From: JANQPX01 sp050633905
Lineage (GTDB): Bacteria; Pseudomonadota; Alphaproteobacteria; Geminicoccales; Geminicoccaceae
NCBI GenBank assembly: GCA_050633905.1
Contig: JBOEHJ010000005.1
Span: forward strand, 1-64,000
DNA: 64,000 nucleotides
Direction of reading: 5' to 3'
Position 1 is the first letter of the stretch. The number at the start of each line of letters is the position of its first letter. The notes beneath the pieces are model-generated. The model had not been told where the DNA came from and did not search any database. It saw only the letters and a program-made list of their open reading frames with translations. The position numbers and the translations under genes were made by a program. Positions 9,004-17,497 of this stretch are shown in pieces.

Positions 9004-9522
9004 TTGTCCTTAACGCCCATCGACGAGCCGCCATCTTTGCCGGCACCTCAACATTTCGAAGCGATGCTTTACCCCAACCGCTCCCTCGGCAATACCGGCT
9101 TTCTGTTGCTGATGACCGCTATTGCACTGGTAAGCGGCTTGATCGGCGCCGGCTTTGCTCTCATCGGTGCCTGGCCGGTCACGGGCTTTCTAGGTCTCGA
9201 CGTACTGCTCTTGTATGTTGCCTTCCGTTGGCATTTTCGCCAATCCCGCCAGCTGGACATGATCAAGCTGGATCAGGATGGGCTGACCGTCCGACGCTCT
9301 ATGCCCGATCAAAAAGAACAAACCTGGCATTTCGAGACAGCCTGGGTGCAGGTGGTCCAAGAAGACCGAAAGCTCATGCTCCGATCTCATGGCGACGAGC
9401 TAGTGATTGGCAGTTTCTTGACGGCCGATGAGCGCCGGACCTTCGCCCAGGCGCTCAAAGCCGCTATTCAGGCTGCCAGACATCCGACGCCGGCAGAAGA
9501 CGACGAAAGACGGTGCTATTGA
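9004..9522 (+). CDS. DUF2244 family membrane protein
   Basis: The protein has about 172 residues. Two adjacent membrane helices at about 31-70 are followed by a cytoplasmic domain with LDMIKLDQDGLTVRR and a C-terminal helix (LTADERRTFAQALKAA), matching the DUF2244 family common in Alphaproteobacteria. Function is unknown. The open frame runs back to 8896, but a TTG at 9004 is preceded by AAGGAG at 8990-8995 and yields the normal N-terminus (LSLTPIDEPP), so I use that start. The 3' end overlaps the convergent SRPBCC gene by 7 bases. Confidence 0.8.
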   Translation: MSLTPIDEPPSLPAPQHFEAMLYPNRSLGNTGFLLLMTAIALVSGLIGAGFALIGAWPVTGFLGLDVLLLYVAFRWHFRQSRQLDMIKLDQDGLTVRRSMPDQKEQTWHFETAWVQVVQEDRKLMLRSHGDELVIGSFLTADERRTFAQALKAAIQAARHPTPAEDDERRCY

Positions 9523-10013
9523 CCGAGCTGTGCGTTGAGAGCTTCGAGCCCTGCTTGGTAGATCCCCGTCATCAGCTCTAGAGCTTCTTCGTCGCTGACA
9601 CCCGCCGCATCGAAGCTGCTGGACCAGGTAACGTCCGCATCATCACCGGATTCGGTGACGGCGATGGTCGAGATGTAATTGGCAATCGGCAATGGGCTCT
9701 CGATGATCGCATAGGTCATCGATTGACCAGCCTCATTCATCTCGACCAGTTCTTCTAGCAGCTCGCCGCCATCACCGGTGGTCAGTGTTCGCATGGTTTT
9801 GCCATCTTGCTCGAACTGCTCACATTCCGCGATCACCGGATGCCATTCCTTGATCGAACAGAAATCAGCGATCGCAGCCCAGGCGTCCGAAGCGGACGCT
9901 GGAACCGTGACACTCTCGCTGAGATCGATGGCATGAGCGGGACTTGCTGTGACACCGATCGCAAGTATGGCTGCGGCAAGAGTGCCTTGGATGGACGTCA
10001 TTGAGGGGTTCAT
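9516..10013 (-). CDS. Exported SRPBCC/START-like protein
   Basis: This 165-residue protein has a clear signal peptide (TLAAAILAIGVTASPAHA, cleavage after about residue 28). A polyketide cyclase/START-fold domain follows, with PASASDAWAAIADFCSIKEWHP and a C-terminal helix EEALELMTGIYQAGLEAL. Such domains bind hydrophobic ligands; the ligand here is unknown. Export to the periplasm is less usual for this fold. It stands alone, convergent with the DUF2244 gene. Confidence 0.82.
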   Translation of the reverse strand: MNPSMTSIQGTLAAAILAIGVTASPAHAIDLSESVTVPASASDAWAAIADFCSIKEWHPVIAECEQFEQDGKTMRTLTTGDGGELLEELVEMNEAGQSMTYAIIESPLPIANYISTIAVTESGDDADVTWSSSFDAAGVSDEEALELMTGIYQAGLEALNAQLGQ

Positions 10014-10082
10014 GAGCGTTAGCCTCCAGTTGCGATTTTATTGTTTCGTGTTTCTAAGGGATGGCGGTTTTTATCGGCGGGA

Positions 10083-10787
10083 TCAAGCCTCGGCGATCAG
10101 GCGGGCCGTTGCTGTCTCGATGCGATGTTCAAGTTCGGTCATGAACGTTTTGCGATCCAAGCCCGGCTGAATGGGGTCTAAGAACTCCACGATGATCGTC
10201 CCGGCGCGCTTCGAAAAACTGCGTCGTCCCCAATAGAGACCGGAATTCAGGGCAACGGGAACAACCGGCAAAGCAAGCTGCTTGTACAGGGCTGCCACGC
10301 CCGGATGATAGGGCCTTTTCTCGCCAGGGGGCGTTCGCGTTCCTTCAGGGTAGATCAGAATGGGTGAACCGCGGGCGATGGCCTCGCGCCCGCCATCGAT
10401 CAGCGAGCGCAACGCACGTGTTCCCTGGTCACGGTCGATCCTAATCATGCCGGCATGCAGGAGGCAGCGACCGAAAATTGGGATCCTGGTCAGCTCCTGC
10501 TTAAGGGGAATCGCTGGATCATCGACCAGAAGATGCGCGGTAATGGTGTCCCATGCGGATTGATGCTTCACGGCGAAGATGACGCCGTCCTTTGGCAGAT
10601 GCTCAGCGCCCCGCACCTTGTAGTCCAGGCCAACCAGCTTCCGCAGTAGCCATTGCAAGCCGCGCTCCCAGCGTTCGGCATGTTGGACCATGGCTAATCT
10701 TGGGCGCCCGAGGATGGGCAACGCCATCAATGCCATCATGATTGTCCAGAAGAAACCGAGGAGGTTGAAGAGAAGCGAACGGATCAC
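10083..10787 (-). CDS. plsC: 1-acyl-sn-glycerol-3-phosphate acyltransferase
   Basis: This 234-residue membrane-associated acyltransferase makes phosphatidic acid from lysophosphatidic acid in phospholipid synthesis. It has an N-terminal membrane helix (about 5-27), the catalytic HQSAWD box at residues 75-80 (HX4D), and the acceptor-binding YPEGTR at 146-151. It lies just downstream of ftsX on the same strand (62-base gap), an order often seen in alphaproteobacterial ftsEX regions. Confidence 0.92.
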   Translation of the reverse strand: MIRSLLFNLLGFFWTIMMALMALPILGRPRLAMVQHAERWERGLQWLLRKLVGLDYKVRGAEHLPKDGVIFAVKHQSAWDTITAHLLVDDPAIPLKQELTRIPIFGRCLLHAGMIRIDRDQGTRALRSLIDGGREAIARGSPILIYPEGTRTPPGEKRPYHPGVAALYKQLALPVVPVALNSGLYWGRRSFSKRAGTIIVEFLDPIQPGLDRKTFMTELEHRIETATARLIAEA

Positions 10788-10849
10788 GGGCGTTCAAACA
10801 TGTCCAGAGGTGACCAAGCTGGTCGAGGATATCGCCCGCTGCCCCTGCA

Positions 10850-11722
10850 TCAAGGCATACGCCCCAATCCCCACAACGCCGTGAATCGCGCCATCACCGT
10901 GCATAGAAGGGCGGCAACGACCGGCACGCAGGCTAGGAAAATCCAATCGACCGGACGCAGGCCGAGCCTGATTGAATTCGTCAATTCGAGATTTTGAATG
11001 CTGTAGAGAAGGAGGAGTACAGTCAGCATCGCGGCGAAAAAACCGATCAGACCGCCGCGCAGACCGCTATGCAATGCATAGCGCTCGAACTGTCGGGAGA
11101 GATAGCCGTCCTGAGCGCCCATATAACGAAGGAGCGCTACCGTATCGCTATGCATCGCAAGGCTCAGGCTGGTGATCAGGCCGACGACGGCAAGGGCGCC
11201 GAATAGCAGGACAATCCCCAGGGTGATACCGACGATCCGGAAAAACGTTGCTTGCCGTTCAGCCTGATCCCGGCCGACGATTTGCACCCCGATGGTCGCA
11301 TCGGGAACGACAACACGAAGTTGACGCTCCAGGGTATCGAGATCGGCAGGCGCAATCGGATCGAGAGTGACATCAATGAGCCGGGGGAGTGGCAGATCGT
11401 CATTTTCCGAACGCTCGCCAACCCAAGGCTCGATCAGATCCTGCAGCTCATCGTCCGGTACGACCGCGGCCGAAGCCACCTCTTTCGCTTTGGTCAAGAC
11501 ATTGAGCACTTGCTGAACATCCCGATCGCCGTTTTCGGACAATCCCGCCGTCGGCAGGCTCACCGTGACCATTTTGTCACGCTGATCGAAGAGTTCCAGC
11601 GCGCCATCGGCGACAGCGGCAATAGCCAGGGCGATGACGCTCAGATAGAGAAGCCCCGCCATGATCCAAGGCAAAAATCGGCTGACCGCCGTCTGATTCA
11701 AAGGCAGATCGAGACTGCGCAC
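10850..11722 (-). CDS. ftsX: Cell division ABC-type permease FtsX
   Basis: This 290-residue protein has the FtsX topology: one N-terminal helix (about 17-38), an extracytoplasmic domain of about 130 residues and three C-terminal helices (about 165-190, 225-245, 262-282). With FtsE it regulates peptidoglycan hydrolases at the septum. The start is a GTG at 11722; the usual short cytoplasmic N-terminus seems shortened. Instead of the normal overlap with ftsE there is a gap of about 120 bases, filled by a CTAG-flanked inverted-repeat element (11739-11847). That element may have displaced the original start. Confidence 0.9.
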   Translation of the reverse strand: MRSLDLPLNQTAVSRFLPWIMAGLLYLSVIALAIAAVADGALELFDQRDKMVTVSLPTAGLSENGDRDVQQVLNVLTKAKEVASAAVVPDDELQDLIEPWVGERSENDDLPLPRLIDVTLDPIAPADLDTLERQLRVVVPDATIGVQIVGRDQAERQATFFRIVGITLGIVLLFGALAVVGLITSLSLAMHSDTVALLRYMGAQDGYLSRQFERYALHSGLRGGLIGFFAAMLTVLLLLYSIQNLELTNSIRLGLRPVDWIFLACVPVVAALLCTVMARFTALWGLGRMP

Positions 11723-11738
11723 GTTCTCTGCTTTCCCG

Positions 11739-11847
11739 CTAGTGGTATGACCACGTCATTTGATTTGTTCTAAGTCGTAAAATGGCATTCGTAATCAACG
11801 TCTTACGCTCCCAATCGGGCGAACCTTCTGATGTGGTCACATCCTAG
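11739..11847. repeat. CTAG-flanked inverted-repeat element (MITE-like) between ftsE and ftsX
   Basis: CTAG at 11739-11742 is followed by TGGTATGACCACGTCA. CTAG at 11844-11847 is preceded by TGATGTGGTCACATC. The two inner ends are imperfect inverted repeats of about 15 bases, and the CTAG could be a 4-base target duplication. The right CTAG contains the ftsE stop codon. The same ends recur at 41219-41380 and, as single ends, elsewhere in the window. About 100 bases of unique DNA lie between the ends and have no coding capacity. Confidence 0.65.
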
Positions 11848-12533
11848 TCGGCCGCGGCGAGTTGCGTTGGCGTATTGGATTGGCCGGTTAGTCGGCCTTT
11901 CTCGAGATGATAAACGGGATGAGGATAACGGTCGATGAGCTCATCATTGTGCGTCGATAAGATTACCGTGGTCCCTTCCTTGGAAAGCTCCGTGAAAAGG
12001 CGCATCAACCGCCGTGCTCGGCGGGTATCGATATTGCTCGTCGGCTCATCGCCTAGCAGCAGGTTGGGGCGCGAAATGGCGGCTCTGGCCGCCGCAACAA
12101 TCTGGCGCTGCCCCGTTGAAAGACTAGGCGGCTTGGCATCCATGACATCGGTAAGCCCCAGCCATTCCAGCATTTCGTAAACCAGTTCGCGAATCTCACG
12201 TTCCCTAGCACCACCGATGCGCAACGGTAACGCTACGTTGTCAAAGGCTGAGAGGTGGTTGATTAATCGAAAATCTTGGAACATCATTCCAATGCGGCGT
12301 CGCGCTTCACCGAGATCGTCGCGATTGAAACTGACGACGTCTCGGCCAAAAATCCTCAGGCTGCCTCTTGTGGGTCGGTGGATCAAGCCCATAATGTGCA
12401 GCAGTGACGTCTTTCCTGCGCCACTTGGGCCGACAAGGAAAATGAAATCGCCACGATCGAGCGACAAATTGATATCATGCAGGACCTCAGGGCCCTGCTC
12501 ATACTGCATGGCGATTTGTTCAAGTTGCAACAT
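11844..12533 (-). CDS. ftsE: Cell division ATP-binding protein FtsE
   Basis: This 229-residue ABC ATPase is the partner of FtsX. Walker A GPSGAGKT is at 35-42, the Q-loop at about MMFQDFRL (83-90), the signature LSTGQ at 138-142, and Walker B LLLGDEPTSNID at 158-169, including the FtsE-typical SNID. The TAG stop lies in the CTAG that borders the repeat element. The gene is divergent from the zinc-ribbon gene, with 113 bases between them that must contain both promoters. Confidence 0.95.
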   Translation of the reverse strand: MLQLEQIAMQYEQGPEVLHDINLSLDRGDFIFLVGPSGAGKTSLLHIMGLIHRPTRGSLRIFGRDVVSFNRDDLGEARRRIGMMFQDFRLINHLSAFDNVALPLRIGGAREREIRELVYEMLEWLGLTDVMDAKPPSLSTGQRQIVAAARAAISRPNLLLGDEPTSNIDTRRARRLMRLFTELSKEGTTVILSTHNDELIDRYPHPVYHLEKGRLTGQSNTPTQLAAAD

Positions 12534-12646
12534 GGCGGCAACAATGTGTGCGGCGGTGAAAGAAACGATTGTGAAGATCGCACATTACTGCATATTAATC
12601 CAGCTAACATTCAACCGTTAAGGGAACAGCTTTCGAGCGCTTTGTC

Positions 12647-13321
12647 ATGATCTTAACCTGTCCAAGTTGCTCCAGCCGATACCATGTAGATGCTTCGGCT
12701 TTCAGTGCTAAGGCCCGTAAGGTTCGCTGTGCCAATTGCGGCCATCGTTGGAAAGCGATGCCACCAGTCGACACACCGCAAACCGTAGAGTTAGAACTCG
12801 CACCGCCCGCTGCAAGCCATGAGGAACAAGTTCGATCCGCGGCCGCAGCGCCCAACATAGCGAGGCGACCCGGCGCCGTACAGAAAAAGGACCGTAGTCC
12901 GATAGGATGGTTGCTCGGTGGCGGCGTCGTGGTCTTGCTCCTGGTCAGTTTGATCATCGGACGAAACGGAATTGTCGACAAGGTACCTGATGCTGCAGCG
13001 ATGTACGAGCTTGTCGGTCTGTCCATCGATCAAGACATCGGCCTGGAGTTCGACGACGTTACGTTGAACTGGCAAGCCGAAGGTGATGTTTTCGTTTTGG
13101 TGGTCGAAGGCGAAATAGTCAACCTCTCACAAGCGAATCAAGTTATTCCGCCTTTGCGGATGGCGATCTTGGACGGCGAGGGCGAAGAGATCCAATATGA
13201 GTCCTTCGAACTTGCCGAAGGTGAACTGGGTGCTGGCAATCGCATAAATTTTTCAGGTCGGATGGTCAATCCAATCGATCAAGGCGAGAACTTCCGCCTG
13301 ACATTCGAGCTGGAGTCTTAA
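12647..13321 (+). CDS. MJ0042-type zinc-ribbon membrane protein with DUF3426-like domain
   Basis: This 224-residue protein begins with a zinc ribbon: Cys5/Cys8 (TCPSCSSRYHVD) and Cys28/Cys31 (VRCANCGHRW). One membrane helix follows at about 86-106 (IGWLLGGGVVVLLLVSLII), then a beta-rich C-terminal domain (GEIVNLSQANQVIPPLR) as in DUF3426 proteins. Function is unknown. The gene is commonly divergent from ftsE in Alphaproteobacteria. It is convergent with ychF. Confidence 0.85.
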   Translation: MILTCPSCSSRYHVDASAFSAKARKVRCANCGHRWKAMPPVDTPQTVELELAPPAASHEEQVRSAAAAPNIARRPGAVQKKDRSPIGWLLGGGVVVLLLVSLIIGRNGIVDKVPDAAAMYELVGLSIDQDIGLEFDDVTLNWQAEGDVFVLVVEGEIVNLSQANQVIPPLRMAILDGEGEEIQYESFELAEGELGAGNRINFSGRMVNPIDQGENFRLTFELES

Positions 13322-13333
13322 GCGAACAATCCG

Positions 13334-14431
13334 TCAGACGTTGAAGCGGAACAGGATGACATCGCCATCCTTGACCACATAGTCCCGTCCTTCCTGACGG
13401 AGCTTGCCGGCCTCGCGGGCACCTGCTTCCCCTCCGCAGGCAATATAGTCGCTATAGGCAATGGTCTCGGCGCAGATGAAGCCTCGTTGAAAATCCGTGT
13501 GGATGCGGCCGGCGGCTTCTGCTGCGGTCATGCCCTCCATGATAGTCCAGGCACGCGACTCCTTCGGTCCAGCCGTCAAGAAAGTGGATAAGCCAAGCAA
13601 ACGATAGCCAGCCTGAATGACTCGATCGAGGCCCGGCCTCTCAAGCCCAAGCGACATGAGATATTCGAGTCTGTCGTCGGCGCCGAGCTGTGAGAGCTCC
13701 GCTTCGATGGCAGCCGACACCACCACCGCTCCAGCACCTTCCTCTGCCACCTCTGTCGCGACCTTAGCGCTCAATGCATTGCCGGAGGCCGCACTCGCTT
13801 CGTCGACATTGCAAACGTAAAGAATGGGTTTTGCGGTCAGAAGATCGAGGGATTTGAGATCATCCGGCGCTTCCTTTGCAGCCGCGAGACGCCTTGCCGG
13901 GCAGCCATCTTCCATCAAAGGCTTGATCTGCTCGATCAAGGCGAGCTGGATCTTGGCCTCCTTGTCACCGCCACGAACACGCTTCACCAGCCCCTCGCTT
14001 CGCTTATCCAGCGATGCAAGATCGGCCAAGAGCAATTCGGTTTCGATCAGCTCGGCATCACGAACCGGGTCGACCCCGCCTTCGACATGGGTGATGTCAT
14101 CATCCTCGAAGCAGCGAAGCACCTGCAAAATGGCGTCCACGCTTCTGATCGCGCCCAGGAACTGATTGCCGAGACCTTCGCCCTTGCTAGCTCCTCGGAC
14201 AAGCCCCGCAATATCGATGACCTCAAGCTGGGTCTCGATGATCTTTTCCGAACTGGCGATTTTCGCGATTTCGGCCAGGCGATGATCCGGCACCGGAACG
14301 CGCCCTGTATTGGGCTCGATGGTGCAGAAGGGATAATTCGCCGCCGCCGCCGCTTCGGTTGAGGTCAGCGCATTGAAAAGGGTCGATTTCCCGACATTGG
14401 GAAGGCCGACGATACCGCAGTTGAAACCCAC
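13334..14431 (-). CDS. ychF: Redox-regulated Obg-like ATPase YchF
   Basis: This 365-residue OLA1/YchF P-loop protein binds ATP rather than GTP and associates with ribosomes. The P-loop GLPNVGKS is at 9-16, followed by NYPFCTIEPNTG; the C-terminal TGS-like domain ends with YVVKDGDVILFRFNV. I place the start at a GTG (14431), 16 bases after the pth stop and preceded by AAGGAT. This gives the conserved N-terminus MGFNCGIVGLPN, whereas the longer frame to 14500 overlaps pth. It forms an operon with prs, rplY and pth. Confidence 0.95.
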   Translation of the reverse strand: MGFNCGIVGLPNVGKSTLFNALTSTEAAAAANYPFCTIEPNTGRVPVPDHRLAEIAKIASSEKIIETQLEVIDIAGLVRGASKGEGLGNQFLGAIRSVDAILQVLRCFEDDDITHVEGGVDPVRDAELIETELLLADLASLDKRSEGLVKRVRGGDKEAKIQLALIEQIKPLMEDGCPARRLAAAKEAPDDLKSLDLLTAKPILYVCNVDEASAASGNALSAKVATEVAEEGAGAVVVSAAIEAELSQLGADDRLEYLMSLGLERPGLDRVIQAGYRLLGLSTFLTAGPKESRAWTIMEGMTAAEAAGRIHTDFQRGFICAETIAYSDYIACGGEAGAREAGKLRQEGRDYVVKDGDVILFRFNV

Positions 14432-14447
14432 GTCACGTGATCCTTGT

Positions 14448-15050
14448 TCAGCCGTCCGCAGCCGGCGGCTTGGGTCTGGGGGGCTTGGTCGCCAAAGCAA
14501 TCTTGTTCATGCAACCCGCATCGTCGCCCGCGGCCAAAAGAGGCGCGGCGGCAACAAAGGCGTCCAGGAGCGGGGCAAGCCAGTCGCGATCGGCCATACT
14601 GAAATTGCCAAGAACATGGCCCGTCACTCTCGCCTTGTCGCCGGGATGGCCGATGCCCAAACGCACCCTCTTGAAGTCCTTCGATCCGACGGAGGCGGCA
14701 ATGGAGCGAAGGCCGTTATGGCCGGCGACACCGCCGCCAGCCTTGATCCGGACTTTTCCCGGCGCCAGATCCAGCTCGTCGTGAAGGACCAGGAGATCGT
14801 CAAGCCCGAGCTTATAGAAATTGGCAGCCTGGGCGACCGCGATGCCAGAGCGGTTCATGAAAGTCTGCGGCTTTTGTAGCATCACCTTGGTGCTGCCTAA
14901 CTGACCTTCGGCGATCTCGCTTGCATATTTGGAGCGCCAAGCCGTGAAACCGTAAGCCTCCGCTAAGGCGTCCAGCGCCATAAAACCGATATTGTGGCGA
15001 TGGCGGGCATAGTCAGCACCTGGATTGCCCAACCCGACGATCAGCAACAT
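14448..15050 (-). CDS. pth: Peptidyl-tRNA hydrolase
   Basis: This 200-residue cytoplasmic esterase recycles tRNA from peptidyl-tRNA that has dropped off the ribosome. Active-site residues can be read off: Asn9 in GLGNPG, His19 in RHNIGF, Asn66 in FMNRSG, Asp91 in LHDELD and Asn112 in GHNGLRSI. It lies between rplY and ychF, the usual order in Alphaproteobacteria. Confidence 0.96.
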   Translation of the reverse strand: MLLIVGLGNPGADYARHRHNIGFMALDALAEAYGFTAWRSKYASEIAEGQLGSTKVMLQKPQTFMNRSGIAVAQAANFYKLGLDDLLVLHDELDLAPGKVRIKAGGGVAGHNGLRSIAASVGSKDFKRVRLGIGHPGDKARVTGHVLGNFSMADRDWLAPLLDAFVAAAPLLAAGDDAGCMNKIALATKPPRPKPPAADG

Positions 15051-15155
15051 GGTGTCACACCAAAAGAGCCCAAGATGAAATGGTGCTGAAACGAGCAGGC
15101 CACCGGCATCAAAGCCAGTGGCCTTCGATCGTTTGGAACAAAACAGCCGGTAGGT

Positions 15156-15818
15156 CTAGCTGTCCTCGCTGGGCGCCTCGCTCGACCCATCTTCGGCCGC
15201 AGCCGCGCCATCTTCGTCCTCGCCGTCCTCACTCTCTGCATCGTCGGTGCCACCACTCGGTGCGGCGATCGTCGCGATCGTGAAGTCACGGTCGGTGATG
15301 GTTGGTGCCACGTCGTCGGGAACGGTCGCATGGGAGTAATGCAGGCTGTCGCCGATATCGGCTTCCCCAAGATCGATCTCGATCTTCTCCGGGATGGCAT
15401 CGGCCGGGCAAACGAGCTCGACCTCGCGGCGCACGACGTTCAAGACGCCGCCTCGCTTGATGCCTGGGCAGCTATCTTCGTTCAAGAACACTACCTGGAC
15501 CTCGACGGTCACCGCAGCGCCCTTCGAGACATAAACGAAGTCAGCATGCATCGGCTCATCGGAGACAGGATGAAGCTGGATTTCGCGGGGTAGAACGCGG
15601 ACAGGCTTGCCACCAACTTCGAGTGCACAGAGCGTGCTGTAAAAGCGCGGATTTTGCAGCTCGCGGCGAAGTGCGCGGGCCTCCAGCGAGACCATCAGCT
15701 GGTCTTTTTTCTCGCCATAGACGACCGCTGGGACGCGGCCAGCATTCCGTATGCTGCGGGCAGCACCCTTGCCAGCGGCATTTCTGTCCTCCGCGACGAA
15801 GGTCACCATATCGCTCAT
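15156..15818 (-). CDS. rplY: 50S ribosomal protein L25 (Ctc/TL5 type)
   Basis: This 220-residue long-form L25 binds 5S rRNA. The N-terminal L25 domain (RNAAGKGAARSIRNAGRVPAV, residues 11-31; KPVRVLPREIQLHPVSDEP) is followed by the Ctc beta domain (PEKIEIDLGEADIGDSLHYS) and an acidic tail very rich in Glu, Asp and Ala. It lies 47 bases after prs and 105 bases before pth. Confidence 0.95.
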   Translation of the reverse strand: MSDMVTFVAEDRNAAGKGAARSIRNAGRVPAVVYGEKKDQLMVSLEARALRRELQNPRFYSTLCALEVGGKPVRVLPREIQLHPVSDEPMHADFVYVSKGAAVTVEVQVVFLNEDSCPGIKRGGVLNVVRREVELVCPADAIPEKIEIDLGEADIGDSLHYSHATVPDDVAPTITDRDFTIATIAAPSGGTDDAESEDGEDEDGAAAAEDGSSEAPSEDS

Positions 15819-15865
15819 AATCTTCTCTTCCTCAACGCCGGCGATGCCTCAAGCATCGTCTCGGA

Positions 15866-16807
15866 TTAGTCGAATAAACTCGATACCGAACTCTCGTCGC
15901 TGATCCGTCTGATCGCTTCGCCGATCAGGCCGGCCACGCTAAGCTCGCGTATCGTCTTCGTCACTCGCACCGCTTCGGTCGCCCGAATACTATCGGTAAT
16001 CACCAGCTCCTTAAGCGGACTGGCGCTCACCCTGGCAACCGCGCCTGCCGAGAGCACACCGTGGGTTACATAGGCAGTCGCAGACGTCGCGCCAGCATCA
16101 AGCAGTGCTTTTGCCGCATTACAAAGTGTCCCGGCCGAATCGACAATGTCGTCAACCAGGATGCATCGACGGTCGGTAACGTCACCGATGACATTCATCA
16201 CTTCGGAAACACCCGCCCGATCCCGCCGCTTATCGACGATCGCGAGGCCGACGTCAAGGCGTTTGGCCATGCCCCGCGCGCGCGCAACACCGCCGACATC
16301 GGGGGAAACGATCAGGAGTTCGTCCAAGTTGTAATTCTCCTGGATATCCTTGGCCATCAGTGGCGAGGCATAGAGGTTATCCACAGGAATATCGAAGAAG
16401 CCCTGGATCTGGCCGGCATGGAGATCCATGGTCAAAACACGATGGGCGCCGGCCATGGTGATGAGGTTGGCCACCAGCTTGGCCGAAATCGGCGCTCTGG
16501 ATCCTGTTTTCCGATCCTGACGAGCATAGCCGAAATAGGGCATCACGGCAGTGATGCGTCTCGCGGATGCGCGGCGCAACGCATCGATGCAGACCAAAAG
16601 CTCCATCAAATTGTCATTGGCTGGATAAGACGTGGATTGGACCAGAAACACGTCCTGGCCCCGGACATTCTCATGGATGTCTACATACAATTCCATGTCG
16701 GCGAACCGGTGCACGGTCGCGTCGGCCAACGGCATGTTTAGATAGGCAGCGATCGCTTCGGCAAGCGGACGATTACTATTGGCGGCCAGCAATTTCAAGC
16801 TGAACAT
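15866..16807 (-). CDS. prs: Ribose-phosphate pyrophosphokinase
   Basis: This 313-residue class I PRPP synthase makes phosphoribosyl pyrophosphate from ribose 5-phosphate and ATP. Visible motifs are PYFGYARQDRK, MDLHAGQIQGFF, the flexible catalytic loop VDKRRDRAG and the PRPP loop DDIVDSAGTL. The start at 16807 (MFSLKLLAANSNRPLA) gives the family length; a start five codons upstream (16822) is possible, and the longer open frame to 16921 is unlikely. It is the first gene of prs-rplY-pth-ychF. Confidence 0.95.
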   Translation of the reverse strand: MFSLKLLAANSNRPLAEAIAAYLNMPLADATVHRFADMELYVDIHENVRGQDVFLVQSTSYPANDNLMELLVCIDALRRASARRITAVMPYFGYARQDRKTGSRAPISAKLVANLITMAGAHRVLTMDLHAGQIQGFFDIPVDNLYASPLMAKDIQENYNLDELLIVSPDVGGVARARGMAKRLDVGLAIVDKRRDRAGVSEVMNVIGDVTDRRCILVDDIVDSAGTLCNAAKALLDAGATSATAYVTHGVLSAGAVARVSASPLKELVITDSIRATEAVRVTKTIRELSVAGLIGEAIRRISDESSVSSLFD

Positions 16808-16921
16808 CCCCCAGGAGAACATGAGCGGAGCGGAGATGTAACAGGAGGATCGGCCGAAGTAAACTTTTTGAGAGAAATTAGATCGGTACCGGACATTTTG
16901 GCGCAAAACGCCCCGTCCCAT

Positions 16922-17089
16922 CTGGTTCGGGTCTTCGTTGTTAGGATGTTTCCAGTTTTTCTGACGCTACTATGATCACGGTAGTTTTTTTTGCCGCTTG
17001 GCCCCGTTCTTGGCGATACATCCGATGGGAGACCGTCAGATCGCAATTGTTAGGCCGATCGGTCGTCTTTTGAGCTGATAAGGGCTGCT
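16922..17089. other. Intergenic region upstream of prs
   Basis: This stretch must contain the prs promoter. It holds a run of T (16983-16990) and no recognisable gene. It borders the transposase fragment at 17090, so part of it may be insertion-sequence debris. Confidence 0.35.
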
Positions 17090-17338
17090 CTAGGCCCCGA
17101 TGGCCTGAATGAGCGGCGTTATGCCGAGGATGTTGATCGTCCGGGGCAGGTTGTCGGCAAGCACGGAGAGCGCCATTTCGGTGCGAACGTTCTTCAGCCG
17201 CTTCATCAGAAAATGGGTTGCGCCTATCCGCATTTCGATCGTGCCAAAGGGATGTTCGACGGTCTCCCGGCGATGCCGCCCCGCTTGTGGGTTCTCATCG
17301 AGCCGCCGTTGAACCGCTACTCCTAGTGCCATGGCCAC
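17090..17338 (-). pseudogene. Transposase C-terminal fragment (IS1182-like)
   Basis: About 80 residues match the C-terminus of a DDE transposase of the IS1182 type: RRETVEHPFGTIEMRIGA, then THFLMKRL and EMALSVLADNLPR. The catalytic core is absent; nothing similar is readable upstream in the same frame beyond 17338. It is a relic of an insertion between prs and the M24 gene. Confidence 0.7.
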
Positions 17339-17497
17339 TTCAGCTGGTTTCGACCGATGTCACCAAAATCGATGGTATGCGCCCAAGCTTTCGAGGACAC
17401 TGCCGCCTGAATCATGACCATCAGAAAAAACAAGTGGTGAGCAGACCCAACAGGAGCAGAACAGCGAAAAAGGCTAGGTGGGGCATGCTGTGACCCT

